Assembly: GCF_004027225.2 (NCBI RefSeq)
Contig: NC_044277.2
Coordinates: 99,503,725-99,567,724 of the forward strand
Direction of reading: 5' to 3'
Source: Strigops habroptila
Lineage: Eukaryota > Chordata > Aves > Psittaciformes > Psittacidae
Length of the DNA stretch: 64,000 nucleotides
Shown here: positions 9,901-23,235 of the stretch, piece after piece
Layout: each line of letters opens with the position of its first letter
Position numbering within the stretch: position 1 is the first letter of the stretch
Program-made: the position numbers and the translations under genes
Notes under the pieces: generated by a model
Database searches by the model: none
Seen by the model: the letters and a program-made list of their open reading frames with translations, nothing else
What the model was told of the DNA's origin: nothing

Positions 9901-12900
9901 AACATCAAGTGTGTATTTGTCAGGGGGATCAAGTGGGCATGAGTTACCATAGTTTCTGTCTACCTCTAAACAGAGCTCCTTATGTGGCTGAGCTGTTTAA
10001 ATTGCTGTTCCCACCATGGCATGGGGGCACCTGTTTAAAATCAGGCCATGCAGCACCAGTGGCCTCCGCACGGATGCGGATGAGTGGTACCTTTGGAAAA
10101 AGTTCAGTGGTTTAAAAGGGGAAAGATTCCCCAGAGCAGCAATGCTCTCCTGCTCTGTCCACGTCCTTTCAGCAATGATGGGGGCGGGGAGGAGCTTCTT
10201 AAAAACAGAATATTCCAGAATAATGTATGTACAAAGAAGGATGAAATAGGCTTAAAAATAATTATTAAAAAATAATAAAAGGAGAGGGCACTGTTTCCCA
10301 TAGGGACTAAAGTGGCAAGTTTTTAGGGATGTACTGGCATGATTTATTGTGGCACAGCAACCCCATGGGACCTTGTCCAGCGCTGTTCATCCTAAAGTAG
10401 CTACTGGTAGCAGCAACAGGCTCTTCCATACCCAGGGTGGGCAGATTAAGAGCAAAAAGACATTGGGTTTTGTTGTTTTGTTTTGTTTGGGCTTTTTTCC
10501 CCCAAATGTTAGTGCTGTTCCATTTTTTGTTTGTTTTTAAAGAAAGAAGAGAGAGCGCAGTGACTGAAGGAAGGCTTAGGAAATGCAGAAGCAGAATTCA
10601 TGGGTGGGGGAGGATAAGATGTAACCTGTCCCCTGTCCCGTGGGGTTACTGGGGTCCACACAGTGTCACAGGAGCAGCACAAAGATAAAACTTTTTCCAG
10701 CTAACTTGGGTGACCAGCTGACTGCACATGGAACAGAAGCAGCGTTTTGTTTTATTTTAGATTATTTTTTAATCAGAGGCATGGAGCCTGACTTGTTCTG
10801 AGGACAGTCAGAGTGCAGAAATGATTCAGGAGCAAAGAGGCTTTGGTTCAGGAGGAAAAAAAAAAGCAGCAATAAAAATAAGCACAGAGCTTCAGCACTA
10901 GGAATCTTAACCTCCAGTAGCCCAGAAGGCTGGTACTAGGGGAGATGATCATGGGAGAGGATCTCTGGGCTGAATTAGAAGTACAGGCAGACCTCTTCAC
11001 CATGGAGATGCCAGCTGGCATCTCAAATATCATTCTTCCTGGGGTGCGAGGCAGCGTGCTGCGTGCTGAGGGATGCGGGTGGTTAAAGCATGTGCCTGGA
11101 AAGGGACTGGAAGAGGATGTCTCACAGGAGGAGACAGGCTCTGGCTGGGAACTGGTGTGGTGGCATCACTTTAGGCGGCAATGTCTATTCCTTCCTCTGT
11201 TCCGCTGGTGGTGATGGAGCTCCTGTCTCCTCTGCTGCTCCCTGTAGCACCTGTACCACATCCTAAGTGGGGTGGGAGAAGATTGGCTCCATAACAAACT
11301 GGGCAAGGAGGTGAGCCATAACTGCTAGGATGAGTGAATGCGGAGCTAATGGAGATGCCAAGCTGGTATTTGTGGATGTGAAGGATGTGTGTTGGGAATA
11401 TTTTCATGGCTGTGACTTGTGTTTCCTTTTGGCTTCTTATTGCTTATTCCCCCAGACTGGTCACAGAAGCTCTACTGGTTTACTCACCCATGTAGGATGA
11501 TGTTGGCCAAAGCCTGTGGTGTCCTGCAATAGCCACTTTATAGCCCATGAGGGTTGGAGAAAATGATCCAACAGATCTTTCTGTATCTATTGTTTTGCAG
11601 TTCACAAAATATAAGTGCATGGGAGCATGGTGGGAGGGAGTGTTGCCAGCAGAAAGACAAGTAACCCAGTGGCATTACTGAAGCAATAAGCAGGTGTAAC
11701 ACCTGAACGTGTCCCTGTCAGAATTTGATGGTATCACCACAGTAGGAGCAGTGGTGGATGAAGTCATGGCCTGTGCTCTGGTTCAGGTCTCTCTTGGGAT
11801 CTGTCCCCCTCCAGGTGGTTGGAACAGCCCCTGATTTATGCCACGGTGGGTGAAAGCCAGGCTGTATTCTAGATCCCAAGAAACCTGCTTCTCCATTTTT
11901 TGCAAACCCTGGAGAAGCAAGTGCGGAGTCTTGGCAGGCTCCGCACTTCAGAAAGCAAAGCTTAGATTTGGCAGACAGCAACTGTGTTAAATGAGAGATG
12001 ATCATCCCTCGTTAGCCAGGAGGGAAGCAGAGCAGTGGAAGGTCACCCAAGGGACAGCGCGAACCATGTGTGTTGGCACCAGAGCTCCTAAAACAATCTC
12101 TAGAGCTCGGAAATATGAATTGCATCTACCCACTTCTCCTCCACTCGATTAGCTGGAGTCGAGGATTTTGACATTTCCGAGGTGATGGCATTCATCTTCA
12201 TTTCCTCTGTACTGCAGTGGATTGAGGAGCAGTATTAAGGAGCTGTCGTGTTCCTCTGCAGAGGTGGCTGCATTTCAGCTGTATGCGGTGCAATCCCTGT
12301 ACATGCAGCCCTCTCCCACCCTTGCCCCAAGGCTTGGGAATTGGCTTTATACACGTGTATCTGTGTTACAACAGCATCTTACATGGCCCTGTTTTGCCAG
12401 GTAGTGTATAATCCTGGAAGGATGTTTTAGCCTATTCACAGATAACAACTCACCCACCAGCTTAAATTTCCCTGAGCACAGCATGGGTGTTTTGCACCAA
12501 AGCAGCAATGGGGATAGAGGGTCACTGGGACGAGGGGATCTTGCTGTGTATATGTAAGTGGTGAGAAACAGCTCATGCCTCATCCATGCACAGGATATAG
12601 TGTGCAAAGTGTAGAGGAATTATTTTCCCATCTCCATTTTTTCATGGTGGGACTGGAGGAACAGACTTTCACGGTACTTATGTTGCTCCTGGCATAGGCA
12701 AGGCATGGAGCTGCTGTGCCAGTGAAATTAAACGACTGGACCAAGACCACAAATAAGCTTTTCTCATGGCAGGAGCTGAAAATTTTGCAAGGTCTTAGCT
12801 AGAAGCCCCTGTTTCAAAACACGGGGAGGGCTGGGACTCTCCCAGAGAGCACAGTGTGTGCTAAAGCAGAGCCCTCATCTACTCAGATTTTAGTCTCATT

Positions 12901-13220
12901 TTATTATATTGTGTTTTCTGCTATGTATTCATGGACTTTTTTTTCGCTTCAATTTTAAGAGCACTTTATTAGATAAGTTAACCTGAAAACCAGCAACTTG
13001 ATATTCAAAGCATTGGACGAAAGCATTACATCAAACAAGCAAGCCTTTCCTAACTAAGATAAGGAAAAGTCATTTTCCTCCCCAGCCCTTTTCAGGTGGC
13101 CCCAGAGGCAAAACATGTCCTTTACAGATATTTGAACGCCTCTAAGACTTCTCACCTGAAAACTTTTGAGCACTTACTAACATGGCTTAAGCTCTGGTAT
13201 GTGCTCAGGAAGGGAGAGGA

Positions 13221-13320
13221 TGTTTTTTATTCCAATTTTGCAGGTAAGCAGAGGCAGAAGAATTTAAAGGCCCTGTCCTAGCCATTTCAATGAGCCTGCA
13301 GTAGGGCTGGGTGTAGCACT
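13221..13320 (+). repeat. MIR-like SINE remnant
   Basis: The stretch from about 13234 (ccaattttgcaggtaagcag) through ggcagaagaatttaaaggc and the following ccctgtcc resembles the conserved core of MIR-type SINEs (tttacag, gaaactgaggcacag, ttaagtgacttgccc). It is heavily diverged, consistent with an ancient amniote insertion. Recognised by eye only. Confidence 0.4.
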
Positions 13321-13566
13321 AAGATCTACTGAGGGTAGGCTAGTCTTTTCTTTCTCTCTCTAAAGATTTCTCTGCACAGACCTCCATGTCCTTGGGTGCT
13401 GTTGCAGTGCACAACACCAGGGTTGGGTAAAGATAGGACTGCAGCAGGGGCAGAAGATATTTATGAAATAGGTGGGTCCTGTTCTCCTCTCTGAGCTCCT
13501 GCGCCAGCATGATGAACCATTTCACTTGTGCACACAGCATTTCTTTTTCCAGATTCAGCTCTAGTT

Positions 13567-13597
13567 ACTACTTACAGCTAGACCTGCTGTAAGTAGT
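13567..13597. repeat. Perfect 12-bp hairpin
   Basis: ACTACTTACAGC at 13567-13578 and GCTGTAAGTAGT at 13586-13597 are perfect complements with a 7-nt loop. It could form a small cruciform or an RNA hairpin in the intron. No known family is recognised. Confidence 0.75.
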
Positions 13598-16500
13598 TTG
13601 TACAGAGGGATGGCCATACCCCTGCTTTCTGTTGGCCAAAAAGGACTTTTGACTGTTCCCTCTGAAAGGTCATGCTAGAGGAGCCTGGACTTTTGTGAGT
13701 CTGGGGTCTCTCCTAGGAAAGAAAAGTCAAGGATTGCTGACTGTGCCAGGGTAAACAAGGCACTCTCACTGGTGTCTCCATCCCAAACCTATGGGATCCC
13801 TGTCCTGCTTGCATCCCACAACGAGCCAACTTAGCTCCAGCCCCACAGCACTGCTGCTGCTTTTCCAGACAGACTGCCAGTCTCTGCACCTCTTCCCACA
13901 TCACTAGTGCTTTGCATTTGTGCAAAGCAGCAGGTGAAGGTGGCTGTTCTGTGCTAGACCCCACAGGGAACAAACGTTTTTGCTTTATATGTTTGGGAGG
14001 GCAAGGAAAGCCCAATGGGACAACCACAGGCTGATGTGCCCGCTTCTCCCTTGCTCAGCATTAGTGCTTGCGTTCCTCGAGTGCACGGTTCAAATAGCCC
14101 AGCCACATTTCAGGTGGCTTTACTGGGCATAATGACAGCACTTAGCAAGCATTGCACAAAGGGGGAATCCTCCAGGCTCTGAGTCACAGATGCTCTATGT
14201 GGACAGCTGAGCTGTACACAGCGTGGTGAATGCAGCTGTCTGTGCACCGAGCATGCAGTCTCATCCCCAGGGCCTCCTGTGAGTAGGGATGGACTGGTCC
14301 TACTCCCATCAACATCTATGTTGAAATTTCCTTCCCGGAGCAGTACTGGACTCACGATCTCGCTCTGGATCTGAAAAGAAATGCTGCAGCGCCAAAGACT
14401 GCAGCTGGGAAGAGGAGAGGTTGGAGCATGCAGGAGGTCTGGAGACTAGACCAGAAAGAGTTTCTTAGGCTTAAATTAGGCACCCACTATCTTCTGGTAT
14501 CATGGAGCTTGGTGCTTTCTGCCCAGTCAGGTGGTGGCAGGTGCTGATGTGATAGCACTAGTTAAAACCACTGAAATGTAGCAGAAAGGAAGTGGAAATA
14601 GTGGGAGAAGTATTGGCTAGAGTACATATGTCTTGTCCAGCTAAGGCTGGATGGGGCACAGCCTCAAGGCTGCAGCAAGAACTGTTCCCATCCTGTCTCA
14701 CTAACTCATCTCCGCTTTGCTGACACCATTAAGAGCCAAATGAAGGCCCAGGGTCCATAAATGCCAAGACAGTCCATTGGGGCTTAATATTGAAAGGAGA
14801 GGAATACTCAGGGAAGACTTTGATGACAGGAGCCCTCCCAAGATGAGCTTTGTTGAATCAGGCCCAGGCTTGGTCTTGCAGAAAAGCCACTCCTGAAACT
14901 GTCTAAACCAATTGCTTCCACCCAGCCCAGGTCATTCATAATGATTTTCTCCCCTTTTGTCCCTTTAAAAGTGGCAAGGTTTGCTTTAAATCCTGTTATC
15001 ATCTTAGCACAACATGTAAAAATTCATCAGTTCACTCCAAATTCTGCTGATGCTTGCAAAAAATGAGGGGAGGGAAGAAGAACCAATACATCCCTTGTTC
15101 TGAACTCCTAACATAGGACACTGCTTTTAAAAACAGCCTGTAAACCAGGGGAGAACATTACGCATCACAAAGGTGTTTGTCTCTTTTCCTTGTTTATCAC
15201 CTGCATATTCACAGTCCCCTTCCTACTTGGATGTTGCTGACACCCAGAGAGAGCTTTGCATTTGTAAAGCCTGGGCCATCAAAGGAGTTCAAGGTGCCTT
15301 TGGTCTTCTCATCACTGTTTCTGCTCTGGTATAATAGTCAGTTACGCTTTAAATTGGTTTAGTGATAATTCTTATCAGGAATGCTGTTGCTCTTTTCCAG
15401 TAGGGATATTTCTCCACATTCTGTTGGTGTGAAATGCTTTTCTCTTATTGCATCTTTGCTCTAAGGATTCACCAACAAGGTCATATCATAGCATGTAGGC
15501 TGGTTCTGTTTTCACATCACAGGCCTCACAAGGCATCCCGGGTGTCTGGGATGGTTGGTTCTCCCCTTCTGTGGAGGCTCAAAGTGTGTTGGAGCAGGTT
15601 TGCCTCGTTCTTCAAGCTCAGATCATGGTAGACCTTCACATTTCTGGCCTGGCCTTATGTCTGTCACAGGTTTGAAAATTGTCCCAGGTGCCAAGCATCA
15701 ATCCTAGTGTTTAGCTTAAGTGTGTCTTCCAGGAAAGACATCTAGTCCAAAAATGAAGATGCTCAGGTTCCCACTGGGAGCCTGTGCAGAAGTTCTACTT
15801 CCAGTTAAGATGCTTGATAGGATCCTGGTTGTCCTCAGAGGTCTCAGAGGCAGGGATTGTATACAATCCACTGATGACACATTCCTTTCTCAGCAGCAAA
15901 TGGAGGCCAGTCAAGAAAACCTTACAGCATCTCAGTGGCACTTGGTGCCTCTCTGCGGGAGACTGAGCAAAGCCTTGTGGTAGAATTCATTTTACCCATT
16001 ACATGTCTGCAATTTCGATGTCTCCATCCAAGCTAGGTGCTCTTGGTTCCTTTCATTGATGGGAAGTGGGCACTTTCTTATGGTGCAATTTCAATGTCTC
16101 AATCATTAGACTGAGCTTGACTGGTTAAAACCTCTGCAGCTATGAAGAAGTTGAGGCAACCAGCTCAAAGATATCTCCACCACTGTCATTCAGGTTTAAG
16201 TCCGATTATATCGAAGACAAGGAATCCTCTTTGAGAGTTTGCTCATTTACCTATTTCCTAGCTGTTAAAATATAAACTCTAATTCCCATTGCCTGGCATA
16301 ATTTCACATGGCTAAAATCAAGTCATGGACTTTTTCTCCATCATTTTCCTATGTTTAAATAAGCTCTTTAGTGCACAGTGCTCATTGGTGTATTGGAATG
16401 GGTGCAGCTATGGTATGCTATTGCAGGAATGTGCATGCCATCCAGGCTGGTACTAAAAACTTCTAGGCCACCCCTCTCCTCAGCAAATTCACACCATCTT

Positions 16501-18594
16501 ATATTTTCTCATGTCTCAGCATAGCCTAAGCAGCTTAAGTGTTTTGCAGCTTTCTCTGTAACGTATTTAATCCTGCCTCTAATCCAGCACAATCAAACGC
16601 ATCCAGTCTCCCACCATCCTCCGAACACATACACGAGTCATTGACACAAGCTTGTAATATAACTTTATCTTAAGAAGAGGTGCAAAATGGCTTTCTTGCT
16701 TCCCTATCATGACAGTTATCTCTGCAGAGGACATGGCAACTCTTACTAATGCAAGTGTTGTATCTTCATTTCAGATAATTCCTCTCACTTTGTTATTGTT
16801 TCAGTTCTCTGAAATCAAAAGCTTTTCTCTTTGCCCAGTCTGTAGCTCTTCATTTCACTTTCCAGGTTGCTATTTCCTCTACATCTCTGTTGGAAGATGC
16901 AATTTTATGGCACATAAAGTTATGCACATTCAGGTTTCCAAGGGATTTGCTGCTATTCAACAGAATTTACACTGTGGGGCAGAACAGCAAGAAAAGGCAG
17001 AGTCCATCTCTGCTATAGCCAAGCCTGAGAAATGAAGCCAAACCAGCCAAGAGCAGAGCAGGAGTTTCTTCTGCTTCCAAAAGGGTGCACCTTGTCTAAT
17101 AGAGATATTTACTAAGGGGTGGGAAGGCAGGAATGAAACTCCTTGAACAGTTGCCAAGCCTACCATTCAGTTTGTCCCTGTGCCCCCAGAAGAACAACAA
17201 TAGAGCCTGTTGCTAGACAGTGTTGTGTGGCATGACAGAAAGCAACTCTAAATCCTTTGCAGGCTGAGGGACACACTTAAGGGAGCCTTTCCATTTTTTT
17301 ATGAACTTATAGTAGCTGGGAAGAAATGGGACAGTCCAAGCTCTTTCTGGACAGGTAGGACCACATCCAAATCCCAGTGAAGACTGGAGAAATCCCAATG
17401 GGCATCAGATAAGATTTGTAGAATTTACTGGGAGACCCACAGTTCCTTTAGAGACATAAAAATCTGGTTAATGCTGGGTTTGGGGAGATCCAGACTTGAA
17501 TCCTATCCCTTCTGGAGGGAGAATGATCTTGCAGCTTTAGCAGTCTGTAGCCAAGTTTCCTTTAGAGTTATTGGTGAGAAATAAGATGCAACTCATGCGA
17601 TGTATGTTAGATATCTACTTTCAGATGAGATGAATCACATCCCAGCTGTACCAGTTTTCTCGCCAGAGGATCCTGGATGACTAGGTCAGACAAAGATATC
17701 TCCTTTCAGACAGATGAATCCATCTGCCTTTTTTTTTTTTTCTTTAAGTACATTCCTAAAGTCTATAAGCATGTGGGCATTTTATGATCTATCTAGTCAT
17801 GTAGGATACTGAAAGACGATACCTCCACTGGAAGACTCTTTTGAAAATCCTGGTGGGCGGTGCTTTATATCTTTAGTGGCCAAATTACCTTTAGACAACC
17901 ATCACTTGAAGTCTTGGTGTTGCATTCCACATATGTATAACAGAGCAGAGCAAAAATCCCGTATTTCAGAAGGATGTTTGACAGGAATTCAGTTTCTTGC
18001 ATGTTCTTCCATGGGAAGAACAGTCCAGTTGCATTTGTTGTGAAATAAATTGTCTTACCAATTCAGAACAGGAGAACTGGGTACCTCATTTGATCCTGCA
18101 CACCGCCAGGCTAGTCCATTCATCAGCTTGCTGATTTTTTTCAAGGCCTGTATACACTTTCATTTACAAATAGTGTAAATCTACAGAGAAAGAAAGTGGC
18201 AGCCTCATCTCCAGGGCCTGAAAGCTGTTTTGCTGCAGCATGAGCAGAGGTGTGGTTTGGCCATCGAATGGAAAGATATGCTACAGTAAGTGCTCCGACA
18301 AAACAACAACAGACTAAGTGGAAAAGGACAGAAAAGTGAAGTACAAGGCACTTCATAAGAAACATAATTCTTGCTTTACGCCTTAGACTTATTGACTGCA
18401 TTGCTAATCTGATCAATTAACTGATTTTATTGAGCTGCCCCTTGTCAGTGGATTGCAGTGAGTGGTCCATGAATACTCTTAGCTCATTCTGAATGTGAGG
18501 AAAAGTGGATTAGCTCTGTTGCTTTTATTGAAGTGCTTATTTCTCCTTGCATGCCATAGAGAGAACAGAAGTTAAGCAGCACAGATTTAGCTGC

Positions 18595-18665
18595 CTAACT
18601 GTAAGACACCTTAAGTTAGTTGAGATGCATCCCACTTTGGGTTTGCAATTATAGGTATAACAGCT
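18595..18665 (+). repeat. Possible fragment of the dispersed foldback family
   Basis: gacaccttaagttagttgag followed by atgcatcccac resembles 32445-32490 (ttatgttaggtgagatgggt) and 50310-50340. Degenerate; aligned by eye. Confidence 0.3.
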
Positions 18666-20059
18666 TCTAACATCATTAAATCATTCAATCCAGAAATCAT
18701 CTTATCCATCCTCATATGCCCCAGGCTGGATTACATAGACCTGAATCAGAATTGTGAAAAAGTAATGGATAGAAGAGGTAGTTAGCACTGAGTCATTACT
18801 AACAAGTATATCATCTGGGTAAGGAAGTAACTTACTGGATCACAGCCTTTTTTTAACAGGACGGGTCATGGATATTAATGGATTGATTACAAAACCTAAA
18901 AGTCACTTAATGCAGAAGACTAAGGGCATAGTTGGAGCTAGTTGCCTGAAAAAGTATATGGTTCAGACAGATGGAGCAAACAACTGAGTTGAAAGAGAAT
19001 AGATAAGGCACATTAGCAGAAGATTGGGAATCAGACAGGGAAATGCTAATTCAGTGGCCACTGAAATCCTTCGTGCAACTTGCCCACAGGCATATGGGAA
19101 GTGTGTGATAGAAACCAACATTGAATCCATCTGTCCTGCTGACACAATGTGTAGTCTCAGTCTCCTGGTGAACGAAAGGTTCAAGCTTAGTCATACTACA
19201 AGGCAGTGTGTTGTCAGTACAGCTTTCTAACAGCTCCATTAAATGAATTACATATAAACTGTCACGTTTACCAGAAGTCTTTCCAACTGTATTACAGAAA
19301 CTAATTCAAGGGTTAAATAGTCTATTATATATTTGCAACCACAGATACAGTGGTGGTACCTGCCACCAACAGTGATGCTGGTGGTAGCTCCTGTTGCCTC
19401 TGACACTGGCACTCAGACAAAATAAACTGAGAAATTCTTTCCCACACACAGGCTCCAGGAACCGAGCAATACAGGCTCTTATTTAGATTCTTGCATGCAA
19501 GAGCCTAGTTTTGTCCATCTCTAGTACAAGCAAGGTAGGGCAACATGCAAGATCTTGGCTATCTAATGAATTGGTGTGATAAACTAGGGGGAAAAGGCAA
19601 CTCAGGGGCTAAAGCACATCATTAGGACATGGGACTTTTGGTCATATCACTCCTTTGCCTTTCACAAGCCTAAACAAATAAATTGGTGGCCTGGACAGAG
19701 GAGAATCAGAAACCTGGGAAACAAGACTGTTTCCTACAATCTCTGGCAGAAGCAGGCTGTGCACATCCCATTTCAATGTACAGTGTGGAGTCATTGAGCA
19801 GAGCCTGAGGTACAGGAGCAAGAGCTGTGCTGGAGTTACTTTGACTCACTGCTGCAAAAAAATTACCCACTAGGGTGAGGATAACATAAAGGGCAGCTGG
19901 ACACACGAGTCAGTATGACAGAGACCACGAGTGAAGTGTTTAGGTTTGTTCACTCTGATGCAGAGATGCGCATAGTGCTTACGCATTGCAGCCGTGGTGA
20001 GCAGGATTTGTCATCATACTCTGTCTCAAGAGCTGAACATCTCATCTGAGGTAGTCATC

Positions 20060-20135
20060 TAAACTCCCCTTCTAGTCAATGAATGAAGGCTGACCACTTC
20101 CTCACTGTGATTCATCAGACCTATCTTTGATGTCA
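20060..20135 (+). repeat. Fragment of the dispersed foldback family
   Basis: actccccttctagtcaatga, then a spacer, then gtgattcatcagacctatct. The two blocks occur in the same order and spacing as in the copy at 63865-63950 (ctccctttgtagtcagtgga, then gcaattcatctgacctatct). No full second arm is visible here. Confidence 0.45.
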
Positions 20136-21390
20136 ATCTTTGGATGCAATGACTCTCTCTGTAGCAGCCAGTCTCTCTATGCCAGTGATCAAGAGAACAA
20201 AGATGACTAGTTGGGTGCCTGACTTCTGGATGAACAAGGTTAGGTCAAATGCTCTAACTCCACCATGCCCAAATCCTTATGTTCATCCTGCCCATGGCGG
20301 TGGGACCCCATGGACAAGGAATCTCTATTTCTGCAACAGTCAATCATTCCTGGTTTTCTATGGTGCTAGCCTACAGTGCAAAGGCTGATTCAAGAAAAGT
20401 GCTCTTGCAGAAGCATGATTCATCAAAGAAATAGTCAGTTGGACTGATTTTTGTAGCCAGTGATGAGCTGCCAAGTGGAGGCAGTGACAGAGACCACCCT
20501 CAAGGCCAATCATGATTTTGAAATCACTGTTTCAAGAGTCACCAACTCATATTGTCTTCTCCTGAGGTTGAGATTTTTATGGCTCTGCTGACCTTGGTGA
20601 TAAGATCTGTGCAAATCTATTCACACACTTGTGCTGTCTAGTCTTCAAATTCCCAGACTGTTTCTGTTAATGTGAATGAGGAAGAGTTTCGCTTATCTTA
20701 TATTTCCTTGATCTTAAAGATGTCAAGAAAGATGACTGGGATTTTCTTTGATGACAGAAGAAAATGCCAGCATCAATATAATGGAAGAGTGAAAGAACTG
20801 ATGTGAATATCCCTCTACACTGCCTAAATTTCAGGTCTCTACATAGGTTTTGCTATTGTTCATGCTAAAGTAGGCATGAACTTAGCTTTAGGCACTGCGA
20901 TGTAAGTTAGACTTTATTATTAATATAAGGAAAGAATAGATGAAGACACCTCAGGTGTAATTTGTGTAATTTTCAGGCATTGTTGGCCGTCTTCTATGTG
21001 AAATTCAGGTCCTTCCAAAGTGTGTTTAAAATGCAGACTTGTCATTGTAAGGGGAGAGCTTGTGCAAAAGGACTGGTGTCCTTCAGGGCATGTGCTTCAC
21101 AGACACAGAGAAGCTGGCAAGCTAGAGGCAGGTCAGGGACAGGCTCATGGAAGGGCTCTCAGACACATTGCTCCTCTACTCCATCTCTTACAGTTGGTTT
21201 CTGCACAAGCCAAGGCTTAAGTAATCCTGCTGCCTGTCGGTTTGTCCCCGTAATGACATTTTAACTTATAGTCCCAATGAATTCATCTGACAGAGGTTCT
21301 CAAAGATACTGGATACCCACAAGTCTCACAAAAACGGGCGGTTAAGTAGCAGGGAGATGTGACGGGTGCCTTCCCAGAGGGAGAGGCCAC

Positions 21391-21473
21391 AATGTTTGTG
21401 CATCTGTGTGCATGCCATGTGTGCATGTTAGTAAGCATGCACATGTGTGCCTGCATACACGTGTGTGTTCGGT
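21391..21473. repeat. TG/CA-rich alternating purine-pyrimidine tract
   Basis: Irregular tgtgcatg / catgcaca-rich sequence with a perfect 8-bp inverted repeat (TGTGCATG and CATGCACA). Alternating purine-pyrimidine DNA of this type can adopt Z-form in vitro. It is probably a decayed dinucleotide microsatellite. Confidence 0.6.
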
Positions 21474-22083
21474 GTTCCCTGGACATCATAAATCCAGACA
21501 GAAGGAAAGAGAAGTCAATGCTCACAAGTTGCAGTGCCCACAGAATAATTCATTGCTCTATCTTTTCTATTTCTTTTTTTTTTTTTTTTTTTCCAATCCA
21601 TTCATCTGTTTCTTCACCCTTCTTTCTCATTCTGGCTATGTGATTTGTGGGAGGAAGGAGAAAATGAAGGGAGTGGGCCATGCCATGAACCTCTTGATAG
21701 ACATATTGCATCGTATGACTGAAGAACTGATGAAGCAAATGAACCTTCTTATTAGGTTTAAGAAGGATGAGGGCTCCTTCACAGCCCAGACTGGTCTCCA
21801 TACCAGGACATATACCATTGTGTTCCCCCTCTGGTAGGCACCTGACAGCACAGCTGTGCATTGCAGGCATTTTGATGGAAGGTCACAAGATAGAGTGAAT
21901 AAGAGTGACGAAGGCTTTGTGAGAACAGCCAGCTTGTGTTTTGGGAGCAGAGAAGTATTACACCTGCAGAAACTCCCTGGTGGATTGGTGTTGGTAGCTC
22001 CCAGTGACAACACCGAGAAAAGTCCAGTTAAAAACTACTTTAAGGATTCTCTCGAGAGAAGGAATACTCATTATGAAGGATGA

Positions 22084-22160
22084 TAGTTATATACATATAT
22101 AATGTATATGCCTGTGTATACGTATGTATATGCATAGATAGGTACATGCATATGTGCCTC
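22084..22160. repeat. AT/TA-rich degenerate microsatellite
   Basis: Sequence dominated by tatata, gtatac and catatg steps. Low complexity; no gene content. Confidence 0.6.
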
Positions 22161-22818
22161 TCCTTAGCTTTAGCTTCTACTCCAAAGACAAGTCAAACTC
22201 GAGGGAAATCTTCCCTTGACTTTAACAGACTTTGGAGCAATTTCTTTATCTCATGTCTTAGACTCTGAGCTCCTTTAGGTCTTGATCCTGCAAGTTGCTT
22301 CATACTTTGATTCTGGGCCAGGAAAGTGCTGCTTAGCTTTGTGCTTATCCTTAAATATCTGGGCAGTTCTGTTCATTTTCTATGCACAGGCACCAAGCTG
22401 GGTCACACAGGTTGAGATCAAGCCTGAGAGCAGGGAGTCTCTCCTGTGCTGGGCTGATACATAGCACATTATTATATGTGCTATCAGGGACATACAGTAA
22501 TAATGTATGCAAATTACAGGCATATCTCAGTCCCATCTCCAATCCCATTACAGGAGAGAGAAGGAACCCAGTTAAGGCTTGTATATATCTGACAACATGC
22601 AGCAAAACTTGGCTAGGAGCTGGATGGGGTTTTGGGGCATGCAAAGGCAGAATTGCAGAACCTTTGTGTGTATCCTAATGGGCTTCAGCGCTTACAAAAT
22701 CCATCCAAATACTACCTATCCTGATCCGCACCCAGGTTGTGGGTACAATAGGTGTTAAGTTGAGAGTTTCTGCTCTGAGCTCCAGAGGTTTCTGGCTGAA
22801 TCCCCAGTGTTGGCAAAG

Positions 22819-22847
22819 ACTCAATCAATGTGAATAATTGATTGAGT
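22819..22847. repeat. Perfect 11-bp hairpin
   Basis: ACTCAATCAAT at 22819-22829 and ATTGATTGAGT at 22837-22847 are perfect complements around a 7-nt loop. It lies just upstream of an old repeat-like stretch at 22895-23000. Confidence 0.75.
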
Positions 22848-22894
22848 ATTTCTGTGGAACAAAATAATGTTGGCTAGGTTGTGTTACCGAGATT

Positions 22895-23000
22895 TGAGAA
22901 ACTTGGGTTCAAAACCCTGCTTCAAATCAAGCAGAGGAAACTTATGAAGCTCATTTTCCCACACCATGGTTAAGTGCCCTAACCACTAGGTTGCTGATTA
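22895..23000 (+). repeat. Ancient amniote-type repeat remnant
   Basis: The combination ttgggttcaaaaccctgctt, then gtgccctaaccactaggttg, resembles a widespread old amniote interspersed repeat (gggttcaattccctgctc, then gtgccctaaccac). It could be mistaken for a tRNA-derived sequence, but no cloverleaf forms. Family name uncertain. Confidence 0.35.
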
Positions 23001-23044
23001 TGAGTATAAAGGGGACATTGCGTCCTCTAACTTCACTTTTGGAA

Positions 23045-23235
23045 TGGCACCTTAGGGTATGGGCACATGAACAAATTACCACAAGGTAAGTTAGGGTGTG
23101 AACTAAGAAGATGCCAGTTTTTCTGTGGTAACTGCCCGTGTGAATGCTCTTACCCTGCAATAAATACAAGATGGTTCATATACCAGGGGGTAAGAACATT
23201 CACATGAGTGTTACATGGCTCACATCCCGGTTTGA
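23045..23235. repeat. Foldback (MITE-like) element remnant
   Basis: An internal inverted repeat of about 30 bp: 23128-23157 (GTAACTGCCCGTG through CTTACCCTG) pairs with 23184-23214 (CAGGGGGTAAGAACATTC through GTTAC) with a few mismatches. Further left, accacaaggtaagttagggt is a related block. This structure fits a nonautonomous DNA transposon of hAT or similar type, but no transposase and no certain target-site duplication were identified. The stretch at 27780-28020 looks like a second, more diverged relative. Confidence 0.45.

Larger units (their letters stand above)
9900..22050. other. Intron 1 segment without genes
   Basis: Mostly ordinary intronic sequence. Features seen are a MIR-like remnant (13221-13320), a 12-bp hairpin (13567-13597), possible old foldback-family copies near 18.6 kb and 20.1 kb, a TG/CA-rich alternating tract (21391-21473) and a 20-T run near 21571-21591. 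The open frames present are short and show no recognisable domain. Confidence 0.6.

Noticed and set aside
22895..23000. tRNA gene suspected from gggttcaaaaccc-like text
   Set aside because: No acceptor stem or anticodon arm can be drawn; it fits an old interspersed repeat.
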